Below are positions 30,873 through 40,360 of a stretch of 64,000 nt of DNA, one piece after another. Position numbers and translations under genes: made by a program. The notes beneath the pieces were generated by a model. The model searched no databases. It saw nothing but the letters and a program-made list of their open reading frames with translations, and was not told where the DNA came from. The first letter of the stretch is position 1; each line of letters starts with the position of its first letter. Origin of the DNA: Pachyseris speciosa (lineage: Eukaryota; Cnidaria; Anthozoa; Scleractinia; Pachyseridae); contig JAEMWC010000235.1 of assembly GCA_016490735.1 (NCBI GenBank), positions 175,001 through 239,000 of the forward strand. The letters are read 5' to 3'.

Positions 30873-32688
30873 TCAATACAGTGGCCCTCTAAAATTTGTC
30901 AGAAGACAGCATATGGTCCAAATTTGGTTGACTGAACCAGCCAACGAAAGGGGCAAAACTTTATCAAAAATTTGATATTCTTTGATTCGCCTGATTGCAC
31001 GCTCGACATGAATACGGAGGCGGGCAATCTGCTGTGTTTCTGTTACTTCTTTGGCAGTGAACTGCAAAGACCTTGTTTTTGACAAGAAAGGAGGGATTGT
31101 CAATGTAGCTTTTTTGGTTTCTAATAAATCCTTAATTAGGAAACCCTTGTCTGCCATTACCTCGTCTCCTTCTTCTATAAGTGACAGAATTCCGCTGCGC
31201 CTTGTTATTTCTTTGTCTGATATACTTCCCTGGTACAGGGAACTTACAAATGTTACCGCGCCATGAGGAGCTATACCAATTAAGCATTTAAAGGTGGTAT
31301 GCGACTTGTATGCAGAGTACAATTCTGAGTTCAGAACCTTTGAGCTAGGCCTTTGGACTTTGATCTCAGTGCAGTCTAGGATAACCCTCGTTTTAGGGTA
31401 TGTGGTTTTGAAGCACTGAGGCATCGTACTTTTAATCTGAGCAGTTGTGGGCCAAATTGGCACTTGGCCAAGCATTGTGTACAGAAAATTCGCCCAAGTT
31501 AAAATAATTCTGCTGACAGTACTTGTGCTAATATTGAATCTCACTCCCAAGTCTGTCTCCAGTAAACCTAATCTTAGTCTGATCATAAATAAAAACAGTT
31601 GGTCATAAAGTGACAATGCAAAATCACCACTGCTACGTCTTCGCTTGTAGTTTTCTTTACCTCTGCCACGCTGAATCTGGGACCATTTTATCATGGTTTT
31701 AGCATACGGCTCAACCCAGTTGTAAAAGCTGTCAAATCGTTCTTTCGATGTAAAGCCTGTATAAAATGTCAGCAATTCAGGATCCTTGGAAATATTTTCC
31801 GCTTCGAATTTGGACTCTTGGAGATCTCTCACTTGTTGCTCTAGATCTTTGATTTTGGCTTTAAGTATTCCAATTTGTTCCTCTGGGCTCAGTTCGGCAG
31901 GCTGTATGATTTCGTTATCCGGTTCGTTCGTGGGCATTTCCTCCATTGGCTCAGCACTAACACTGGCTTCCCGCCCTGCTGATTCAGTCTCCTCTTCTTC
32001 CATCTCGACATCCTGCCGGAATGAATCAACAAAGCCTTGTCGTCGCTCCTCCTGTTCTTGCTGTTCTGCGATATTTTTTAACTCTTGCAGTTTATTTTGT
32101 GGGCGGTTTTTACCGTCCTTGGTCCACGCAAACTGGGATGGCACAGCTCCTGGTTTTAGGCGTGTTCGCCCGGTTATAGTTTTATACATATCACTTGGCT
32201 TGAAGTGAGCTGAGCACACAAGAGTAGAGCCTTTCTTGATCTAGGAAACGAGTTTAAAACAACAAATTGAAACGCTGATAGCAAGGGAGAAGACGAGTTA
32301 AATTCGAGTAAATGAAAACAAACAAATCAGTGCCATGTGCGTTTGACAGCTTGGGCCAAAAGCAGCAAAATAATTGACCGTAGTTGCTCTGCAATGGATA
32401 TGTACTTAGTAAATTCATTATTAAATTTCATGAATAAAACGTGTGCTAGCTGAGTCTTAAATCGAAAGAGAAAGTCGATCACTAGTATAAACACTTGGGT
32501 TTGACAGCTCGCTCGTCACGACTTCGCACACTCACCCCAAAAAGCGGCCCTTCATCTCGCTTTATCGCGGCAATCCACTGTGATCTTTGTAAGGAATTTG
32601 AGGGGAAGTTAAAAAACGACAAATTCTCCCCACTTTCGTTTCGTTTGTCGTTGTTACAGTACACTATACAGCAATGATCGTGGGCCAT
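30873..32688 (-). CDS. THAP-domain DDE transposase of an ISL2EU transposon (2 exons)
   Basis: Exon 1 is 32688-32536 and exon 2 is 32240-30873, joined in phase 0 (GTGAGT donor, CCTAG acceptor), giving 506 residues. The N-terminal THAP zinc finger is split by the intron: C..YC near residues 7-11, W in QRSQWIAAIK, then CSAHF and the AVPSQF box. A Glu-rich coiled coil lies near 165-205. The DDE_Tnp_4-like core has D near 340 (VILDCTEI), D near 415 (MADKGF) and E near 464 (RIHVERAIRRIK). Family role: binds the terminal repeats through THAP and cuts/joins DNA with the DDE triad. No disruptions seen. The MAHDHCC start fits the usual THAP start. Confidence 0.88.
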
Positions 32689-32744
32689 GATTACGTATGC
32701 CTCCACTAAAATCACTGTAACGTAACCTTCCCGAATAACTTGAT

Positions 32745-32839
32745 GCCCGTCCAGCCTCGCTTCGGTACGCCACACAATCCAAGATGGCGCTGCGTGATAA
32801 GGGAGTATACAAGGAAAAGAGGCCTCTGCTAGCAGGGAA
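32745..32839 (-). repeat. ISL2EU right terminal inverted repeat
   Basis: About 95 bp, complementary to the left arm after removal of the nested insert; ends GCTAGCAGGGAA. Confidence 0.9.
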
Positions 32840-32884
32840 CCTCCCTCTCAATGCTGGGGTGTGATTGCTGGGCTCGTCGGATCT

Positions 32885-33182
32885 AAAAAACGACAGTTTT
32901 GAAAGTAATACTTTTTTACCTAAATTGTTATTAATAATGTATTCCCTTTGCTTGAATTATTTGTTTTGGAACACCCACTCGGTTAGTTCTTAGAACTGTT
33001 TGGGTGCCCCAAACTCCACACAACTAACATAGTATTTAAATATTCTTTTCTTGCTCTCCTTCTTCATTTCTTAGATATCCTTAGTAACAATGAATTGTAA
33101 ATTATTTTAGTATCTTTTATTTTGTTCTCTTATTGTGTGAGTTTAAATAAAATTGAATTGAAATTGAATTGATTGAATTGAT
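32885..33182 (+). mobile_element. LINE 3' tail
   Basis: A T-rich 3' UTR-like stretch ends in AAATAAAATTGAATTGAAAT and further AATTG units, the microsatellite end typical of CR1/L2 LINEs. No protein remains. Confidence 0.5.
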
Positions 33183-33456
33183 ATTTCGGTCAAATGGCTC
33201 CAATTTCTTTTGCGAATTCAGACAGATATATATGGCTATACATGGCTATACATGTAGATACATAGTAGTAAATGGTTTTATTGTATATATAGCTAGAATT
33301 TTAGGCAATAAACCTTGCAAATAGAATAACTGCGAGGATCATTCTTCATTTGATTTCATTTCCGCAGTTCATATATGATTCATTTCATATATCATTCACA
33401 CTCATTTCTTTCACGGGAACATATGAACCCACAATTGACCTGCTCCCAACGTCAGT

Positions 33457-33529
33457 GGCTTTATAACTCAGTTGGTTAGAGCATCGCACCGGTAATCGCG
33501 AGGTCACGGGTTCAAACCCCGTTGAAGTC
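33457..33529 (+). tRNA. tRNA-like segment (Thr-like), MITE unit 1
   Basis: Acceptor GGCTTTA/TGAAGTC, a D box, and a perfect 5-bp T stem ACGGG/CCCGT around TTCAAAC. The anticodon position is GGT, but the anticodon stem does not pair in register and position 33 is C instead of T. Likely a non-functional tRNA-derived module. Confidence 0.5.
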
Positions 33530-33706
33530 CTGAATTTTTTCCAGGCTTCTTTTCGCAATTGCATAAATTGCGTTTATAACTGCGAGGATCATTCTTCATT
33601 TGATTTCATTTCCGCAGTTCATATATGATTCATTTCATATATCATTCACACTCATTTCTTTCACGGGAACATATGAACCCATAATTGACCTGCTCCCAAC
33701 GTCAGT

Positions 33707-33779
33707 GGCTTTATAGCTCAGTTGGTTAGAGCATCGAACCGGTAATCGCGAGGTCACGGGTTCAAAGCCCGTTGAAGTC
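33707..33779 (+). tRNA. tRNA-like segment (Thr-like), MITE unit 2
   Basis: A near copy of the segment 250 bp upstream, with TAGCTCAG intact, TCGAACC in the anticodon arm and AAAGCCC in the T arm. Same interpretation. Confidence 0.5.
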
Positions 33780-33859
33780 CTGAATTTTTTTCAGGCTTCT
33801 TTTCGCAATAGCATAAATTGCGTTCATAACTGCGAGGATCATTCTTCATTTGATGAGAA

Positions 33860-35390
33860 TTCTATATGTGCTATATTTACCGGGGCCAGCCGAAGGCTGG
33901 AACCGGTCATAAAATGCTGTTTGTTCCTTTCGTTTTTTCAAAGTCTCGTTTCCAGGGCCCCGCTTTCCGCTGTGACAAATTTCTCGAAGTGCACATAGTA
34001 ACTTTACTCGAGGCAATCGAAGGCATTCCACACAAAGATTATAACTTTTGGGGGAACGAAAACTTCTACAACCTTTACGAGAGACTACTTCATGTGCGAA
34101 AACTTAAGAGTGGATTTTTTGAGAGACGTATTTATGAGCGACCACTGCACTTGAGAGTGAACGTTTTATCGAGAATCAAAGCGAACATATTTCAAAACTA
34201 TCTTTACATCAATCTCTTGTAAAACGTAAGTTTATTCACTGCGTTTTATAAGACGTCTCAAGAACAAGAATAGCATGTTAAGAAAGTTTCTCTTTAAAAG
34301 GATTCCTTCGATTCTTATACCGAAGTCCTCGGCGAAAAACACACGTAAAACGAATTCAAAAAGAAGAAATCGGATAATTTTTTCGCCGCCCGACGAAATT
34401 TTACAGCGACAAAAGACGACAAAAACAAGGCAATTATTTTGAAATAAATCGTTTTTCAACTGTGTAAATTTAGTACCAACTTAGCTCTATCCCCAGTAGT
34501 TCCGTAGAAGCTGAACAAGGCTCAATAAAAATATATTTGAGGGAAGCGAATATACTAAACAAACAAATCACGGGGGTCGCCGTAAATGTACAGAAATCCA
34601 AATCCAGCGTGCACTAAAACTCTCAAATGAAGGCAACCAAATGAAAGAAACGCGACAGGAAGTTCAATAACAATAAATTTTCATTCAAGATGAAGCAAAA
34701 AAAAACTTAGCTAACAAAAAATGTTCGAAATTTCACAGACGCGATTCGCTGCGTGAACGCGTGTTCGATTTAATTATTCACGCAAAAGCGAAAGCGTGAG
34801 TTTTTCCCACAAATTTTGCAGTTATTTTATCGTCTGTGGCTTTGCCTATCGTGCTAAAAGCTGAATTCAACTTCCAACTAATATGTACATTGCCATTTTC
34901 GTTTTCTAAAGTCCAGGCAGCTGCTTTAAATCCGATATCTGTATTCAAAACTCTCTTCAAAGCGCACCGATCGCCTTGTTTTCGTCTCGGTTGAGGGAAG
35001 GAAAAATTATTCACAAGAAAAGTTTGAGGGCTCCGTTCACCTTGATCTTCCATTCTGAGGCTACCTAAACATCGATTTATGTTTTTCCTTTTTATTTTAA
35101 GTGCCAAGGAAGTAATTTGTCCGTTTTAGGAATGAAAACGACACCCTGGAAGTTTGTAGATTTGGCCCGCAACGTGCCATGATTACCTGGACTTTTCGAG
35201 CCCGTGATTTGAAGACAAAAAACCGTCTTCAACAGCACAGGGTGAGCGCGTTTTCAAAAATTGTAAACTATGACTAAATTAAATTTACTTTTTTGGATAT
35301 CGTTAAGAATCAGCCGTTTGATTTAATGTAGATTTTATGCCAATTTTTATGCGACAAAGCATAGGCGCCCTTGGCCGGCGTGATTTTTAT
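33860..35390. other. unassigned sequence with two unrecognised open frames
   Basis: 33866-34222 (+, 118 codons) and 34778-35107 (-, 109 codons) are open but resemble no family I recognise and show no splice-supported extension. Confidence 0.3.
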
Positions 35391-35397
35391 TTCCGGC

Positions 35398-35432
35398 CCT
35401 GCTGGCAGAAGAGACCTCTGCTAGCAGGGAAG
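35398..35432. repeat. 35-bp palindrome made of two ISL2EU-like tips
   Basis: CCCTGCTGGCAGA joins AGAGACCTCTGCTAGCAGGG directly. Both halves match the TTCCCTGCTAGCAGAGG tip of the 28056-32839 element, with no interior. Confidence 0.8.
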
Positions 35433-35850
35433 ATTTTTATGAAAGCCGAGGCGTAATTCTATTATCGAAATGAGTACACAGGCAAATATCATTTTCTCTT
35501 TTCACATTAGTAATTAGACGTTTTTTTCTCCAAAGAATATTTGCGATAAAATAGATTTTCATGTCCCGCGATAAACTTCTTGATGTAAACGACCCTTATG
35601 CATGCTAGTGTAAACGTAGGTTGCCAAGGCAAAAGTGGCCCCGGTAAAATTCACGAAGTGATTCTCGTTTCACAAGTGAAAAAAGCGATACGTCCAATCA
35701 GCTTCGCGTACAGCATTCTTCACATGTGAAAATATAACCAATCACCATCCAGAGCAGAATCGCTTAGCCAATCAGAGCAAAGCACTCAAATGGCTTCCGA
35801 GAAGCGCGGGCTTCAACTCATCGCCCGCTCGAAGTTTGTGTTTCAAAAAC

Positions 35851-36000
35851 ATGTCTTCGGCTTCCCGTTTTGTTCCACCGGATTTACCGTTAAATGATTT
35901 TATTGGGACGCAATGGAACAAATACAAGGGGACGAACATTCAAGGAGGAACATTCAACATAATATGGAGGTCCGTTCTGGTCAAAATTAAACGAGATTTT
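35851..36000 (+). pseudogene. unrecognised ATG-led coding-like fragment
   Basis: An in-frame ATG opens MSSASRFVPPDLPLNDFIGT then QWNKYKGTNIQGG before the frame turns AT-rich and hydrophobic. CpG-rich sequence precedes it. It may be the first exon of a lost transposon or host gene. Confidence 0.3.
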
Positions 36001-36094
36001 TTATCGGCTTATTCAATTATTTTGATTGGCTTTTTATTTTATGTCACTGTCTATATATATCTTTTACATTTTGTCTTTACTTTTTTTCGTTACT

Positions 36095-36265
36095 TTCTGT
36101 GAATTTTTTTTGGGACTACCCCCTACAAATTATTTTTTTTTAACACTGTACGAATTATTTTTGGCACCCTTTCCGAATATTTTTTTTCGCGCTGTCTATG
36201 AATTATTTTTGGTTACCCTCCGCGAATTATTTTTTCGTACCGTCGAATTAATTTTTGGTTCCGTG
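36095..36265 (+). repeat. degenerate tandem repeat, about 25-bp unit
   Basis: Seven diverged units of the form CGAATTATTTTTTGG..CCCT in succession. It produces a hydrophobic shadow frame. Confidence 0.7.
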
Positions 36266-36417
36266 ATACATTGCGTGCCTGTGACTTGTATGTCTAACAT
36301 CGAGTTCTTTCCATCGTGATGAGAACGTTGACTATTGCACAAATAGCTCGGAATGCAATACAAGAAATCTACGGAATAGATCAAATAGTCCGCTCAAATA
36401 AGCCATCCTTCAGCTGT

Positions 36418-36703
36418 GCTAGAGGTGACCGCTCCTCAAGTTCTGGAGGGCTTGCAGCAATCACACTGTGTAAATTTTTATTGATTTTAGAAATTTAGGG
36501 TCCGAAGTTTCGAGACACCCAGTGCTACAGAACCATTTGAACTTGAAAGTGTGGGGAACCTCCTTCTCAATTCAGTCAGTGCGTTCCGGTCTCTCGCATC
36601 CGTCGCAAACAAGGAAGACCGATCACTACGGCCTCCTGCACTGGTGGAACTGGAGGACGTTTCATTACCAGTAGAACTTGAGGAGCGGTCACCTCTAGCA
36701 TAG
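36418..36703. repeat. inverted pair of coding-like segments
   Basis: GCTAGAGGTGACCGCTCCTC at about 36419 (+) recurs in reverse at about 36680-36700, extending over roughly 28 bp. Both orientations read CARGDRSSSS followed by Ser-rich sequence. This suggests two copies of one Ser-rich exon in opposite orientation. Confidence 0.55.
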
Positions 36704-36834
36704 CGTTCCGCTGGACAAGGGTAACGTAGGCTCTGGGGACGAGATTGAGCTGGACTGTCACAAGACTGTCACTCCCTCGCTGAGGATACATATCTGAGCA
36801 TGAGCAAATACGTTCTTGGCTATATGACATGCGC

Positions 36835-36867
36835 TACCGGATGTCCGTGATGTACGGACATCCGGTA
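36835..36867. repeat. 14-bp perfect hairpin (ETS-like sites)
   Basis: The arms TACCGGATGTCCGT and ACGGACATCCGGTA surround GATGT. ACCGGATGT resembles an ETS-family binding site on both strands. It lies beside a CpG-rich stretch. Confidence 0.8.
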
Positions 36868-36869
36868 AT

Positions 36870-37010
36870 TGCTGCTACCAGAGCCCTTCGTTTCTCCGAC
36901 CACGTGACCAATAGAACCACCTTGCTCAATGACGTAATTTAGCGCGGGGCGAAGGACGCGCGCACATTTAAACATGGCGGATTTACCCATGAAAACGGAC
37001 ATTTTTTTTG
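36870..37010. promoter_or_regulatory. possible CpG-rich promoter
   Basis: CACGTGACC, TGACGTAA (CRE-like) and GCGCGGGGCG occur within 140 bp and just before ATGGCGGATTTACCCATG at 36975. Plus-strand translation from there is open for 28 codons only. Assignment is inferential. Confidence 0.3.
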
Positions 37011-37334
37011 CTGAACGAGGACCGCTACCTATCTTTTTTAATGGAACGATTTTAGCTTAGCAATCATTCTTCTTTTAGTTTCGAGATTTAACAATTCACA
37101 GCTTCAAATGAGTTATCGTTGGAAACGCGAGTTTGTCTGTTTCCCGAAGAGGTAAGAACGTAACGCTCGTCGTCCAAGCAATGTTTTGTGCCAATGCTGC
37201 GATGCGATGCGGTACGTCTCTGCTGAAAAAGGAATATCCAACTGTTCCTCATGTTTGATGAAGCATATGTACGATGTTATGTTTTTTGTTTGTAATTTCT
37301 GTTCCTTAGAGATAACTAGGATTGAGTATACATA

Positions 37335-37342
37335 CTATATTT
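37335..37342 (+). repeat. 8-bp target-site duplication, left copy (CTATATTT)
   Basis: Directly abuts the first base of the left terminal repeat; identical to 53858-53865. Confidence 0.85.
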
Positions 37343-37427
37343 GGCATATACTTCATGTGAGAATTACATATATGCATCCGTAGTACATTTATTCATATAC
37401 AAGACTATCAATCTACAGTGGAACAGC
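37343..37427 (+). repeat. left terminal inverted repeat of the foldback element
   Basis: GGCATATACTTCATGTGAGA... through ACAAGACTATCAATCTACAG, complementary to 53773-53857 with a few substitutions and one short indel. Confidence 0.85.
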
Positions 37428-39187
37428 TATCTACACTGTCTACAGTAGGAACAGCTATCTACACTGTCTACAGTAGGAACAACTATCTACACTGTCTACA
37501 GTAGGAACAGCTATCTACATTGTCCACAGTAGGAACAACTATCTACACTGTAACTATACAGTAGGAACAGCTATCTATACTGTCTACAGTAGGAACAGCT
37601 ATCTACATTGTCCACAGTAGGAACAACTATCTACACTGTAACTATACAGTAGGAACAGCTATCTACACTGTCTACAGTAGGAACAACTATCTTCACTGTC
37701 TACAGTAGGAACAACTATCTACATTGTCCACAGTAGGAACAACTATCTACACTGTCTACAGTAGGAACAGCTATCTACACTGTCTACAGTAGGAACAACT
37801 ATCCACACTGTCTACAGTAGGAACAACTATCTACATTGTCTACAGTGGGAACAGCTATCTACACTGTCTACAGTGGGAACAGCTATCTACACTGTCTACG
37901 GTGGGAACAGCCATCTACACTGTCTACAGTAGGAACAACTATCTACACTGTCTACAGTAGGAACAACTATCTACACTGTCTACAGTAGGAACAACTATCT
38001 ACACTGTCTACAGTAGGAACAGCTATCTACATTGTCTACAGTGGGAACAGGTATCTACACTGTCCACAGTAGAAACAACTATCTACACTGTCTACAGTAG
38101 GAACAGCTATCTACACTGTCTACAGTAGGAACAACTATCTACACTGTCTACAGTGGGAACAGCTATCTACACTGTCTACAGTGGGAACAGCTATCTACAC
38201 TGTCTACAGTGGGAACAGCTATCTACACTGTCTACAGTAGGAACAGCTATCTACACTGTCTACATTAGGAACAACTATCTACACTGTCTACAGTAGGAAC
38301 AGCTATCTACATTGTCCACAGTAGGAACAACTATCTACACTGTAACTATACAGTAGGAACAGCTATCTACACTGTCTACAGTAGGAACAACTATCTTCAC
38401 TGTCTACAGTAGGAACAACTATCTACATTGTCCACAGTAGGAACAACTATCTACACTGTCTACAGTAGGAACAGCTATCTACACTGTCTACAGTAGGAAC
38501 AACTATCCACACTGTCTACAGTAGGAACAACTATCTACATTGTCTACAGTGGGAACAGCTATCTACACTGTCTACAGTGGGAACAGCTATCTACACTGTC
38601 TACGGTGGGAACAGCCATCTACACTGTCTACAGTAGGAACAACTATCTACACTGTCTACAGTAGGAACAACTATCTACACTGTCTACAGTAGGAACAACT
38701 ATCTACACTGTCTACAGTAGGAACAGCTATCTACATTGTCTACAGTGGGAACAGGTATCTACACTGTCCACAGTAGAAACAACTATCTACACTGTCTACA
38801 GTAGGAACAGCTATCTACACTGTCTACAGTAGGAACAACTATCTACACTGTCTACAGTGGGAACAGCTATCTACACTGTCTACAGTGGGAACAGCTATCT
38901 ACACTGTCTACAGTGGGAACAGCTATCTACACTGTCTACAGTAGGAACAGCTATCTACATTGTGCACAGTAAGAACAACTATCTACACTGTATACAGTAG
39001 GAACAACTATCTACACTGTCTACAGTAGGAACAGCTATCTACATTGTCCACAGTAGGAACAACTATCTACACTGTATACAGTAGGAACAACTATCTACAC
39101 TGTCTACAGTAGGAACAGCTATCTACACTGTCTACAGCAGGAACAACTATCTACACTGTCTACAGTAGGAACAGCTATCTACACTGT

Positions 39188-39304
39188 CCAACTGTTCCTC
39201 ATGTTTGATGAAGCATATGTACGATGTTATGTTTTTTGTTTGTCATTTCTGTTCCTTAGAGATAACTAGGATTGAGTATACATACTATATTTGGCATATA
39301 CTTC
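39188..39304 (+). repeat. copy of host flank plus left tip inside the array (copy 1)
   Basis: 117 bp matching 37238-37354: CCAACTGTTCCTCATG through CTATATTT then GGCATATACTTC. It jumps directly into array sequence at both sides. One base differs from the original. Confidence 0.9.
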
Positions 39305-40243
39305 AACTATCTACACTGTCTACAGTAGGAACAGCTATCTACACTGTCTACAGTAGGAACAACTATCTACATTGTCTACAGTGGGAACACCTATCTACAC
39401 TGTCTACAGTGGGAACATCTATCTACACTATCTACAGCGGGAACAGCTATCTACACTGTCTACAGTGGGAACAGCTATCTACACTGTCTACGGTGGGAAC
39501 AGCTATCTACACTGTCTACAGTAGGAACAACTATCTACACTGTCTACAGTAGGAACAACTATCTACATTGTCTACAGTGGGAACAGCTATCTACACTGTC
39601 TACAGTGGGAACAGCTATCTACACTGTCTACAGTGGGAACAGCTATCTACACTGTCTACAGTGGGAACAGCTATCTACACTGTCTACGGTGGGAACAGCC
39701 ATCTACACTGTCTACAGTAGGAACAACTATCTACACTGTCTACAGTAGGAACAACTATCTACACTGTCTACAGTAGGAACAGCTATCTACATTGTCTACA
39801 GTGGGAACAGGTATCTACACTGTCCACAGTAGAAACAACTATCTACACTGTCTACAGTAGGAACAGCTATCTACACTGTCTACAGTAGGAACAACTATCT
39901 ACACTGTCTACAGTGGGAACAGCTATCTAAACTGTCTACAGTGGGAACAGCTATCTACACTGTCTACAGTGGGAACAGCTATCTACACTGTCTACAGTAG
40001 GAACAGCTATCTACATTGTGCACAGTAAGAACAACTATCTACACTGTATACAGTAGGAACAACTATCTACACTGTCTACAGTAGGAACAGCTATCTACAT
40101 TGTCCACAGTAGGAACAACTATCTACACTGTATACAGTAGGAACAACTATCTACACTGTCTACAGTAGGAACAGCTATCTACACTGTCTACAGCAGGAAC
40201 AACTATCTACACTGTCTACAGTAGGAACAGCTATCTACACTGT

Positions 40244-40360
40244 CCAACTGTTCCTCATGTTTGATGAAGCATATGTACGATGTTATGTTTTTTGTTTGTA
40301 ATTTCTGTTCCTTAGAGATAACTAGGATTGAGTATACATACTATATTTGGCATATACTTC
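40244..40360 (+). repeat. copy of host flank plus left tip inside the array (copy 2)
   Basis: The same 117-bp segment, 1,056 bp after copy 1, with the surrounding array also duplicated. Confidence 0.9.

Larger units (their letters stand above)
28056..32839. mobile_element. ISL2EU (IS4EU)-type DNA transposon with two convergent genes, apparently intact
   Basis: The inverted ends TTCCCTGCTAGCAGAGGCCT match for about 95 bp at both sides once a 221-bp insert in the left arm (28088-28308) is removed; shared inner blocks include CACGCAGCGCCATCTTGGAT and GCGAGGCTGGACGGGCAT. Inside, a plus-strand SWIM/YqaJ gene and a minus-strand THAP/DDE transposase gene converge near 30.4-30.9 kb. A transposase plus a YqaJ nuclease is the recorded content of the ISL2EU superfamily (established knowledge). 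Target duplication not certain. Confidence 0.85.
33331..33855 (+). mobile_element. two tandem tRNA-like MITE units (250-bp period)
   Basis: The terminal block GCGAGGATCATTCTTCATTT occurs at about 33332, 33582 and 33832, exactly 250 bp apart. Each interval holds TTCATATATGATTCATTTCA, a tRNA-like segment, a CTGAATTTTTTCCAGG hairpin and GCAATTGCATAAATTGCG. The units are nearly identical, so the duplication is recent. Confidence 0.85.

Noticed and set aside
33866..34222. A 118-codon plus-strand ORF as a host gene.
   Set aside because: No recognisable motif, no splice support and atypical composition; left as unassigned.
34778..35107. A 109-codon minus-strand ORF as a gene.
   Set aside because: No family resemblance; could be chance in a moderately GC-rich patch.
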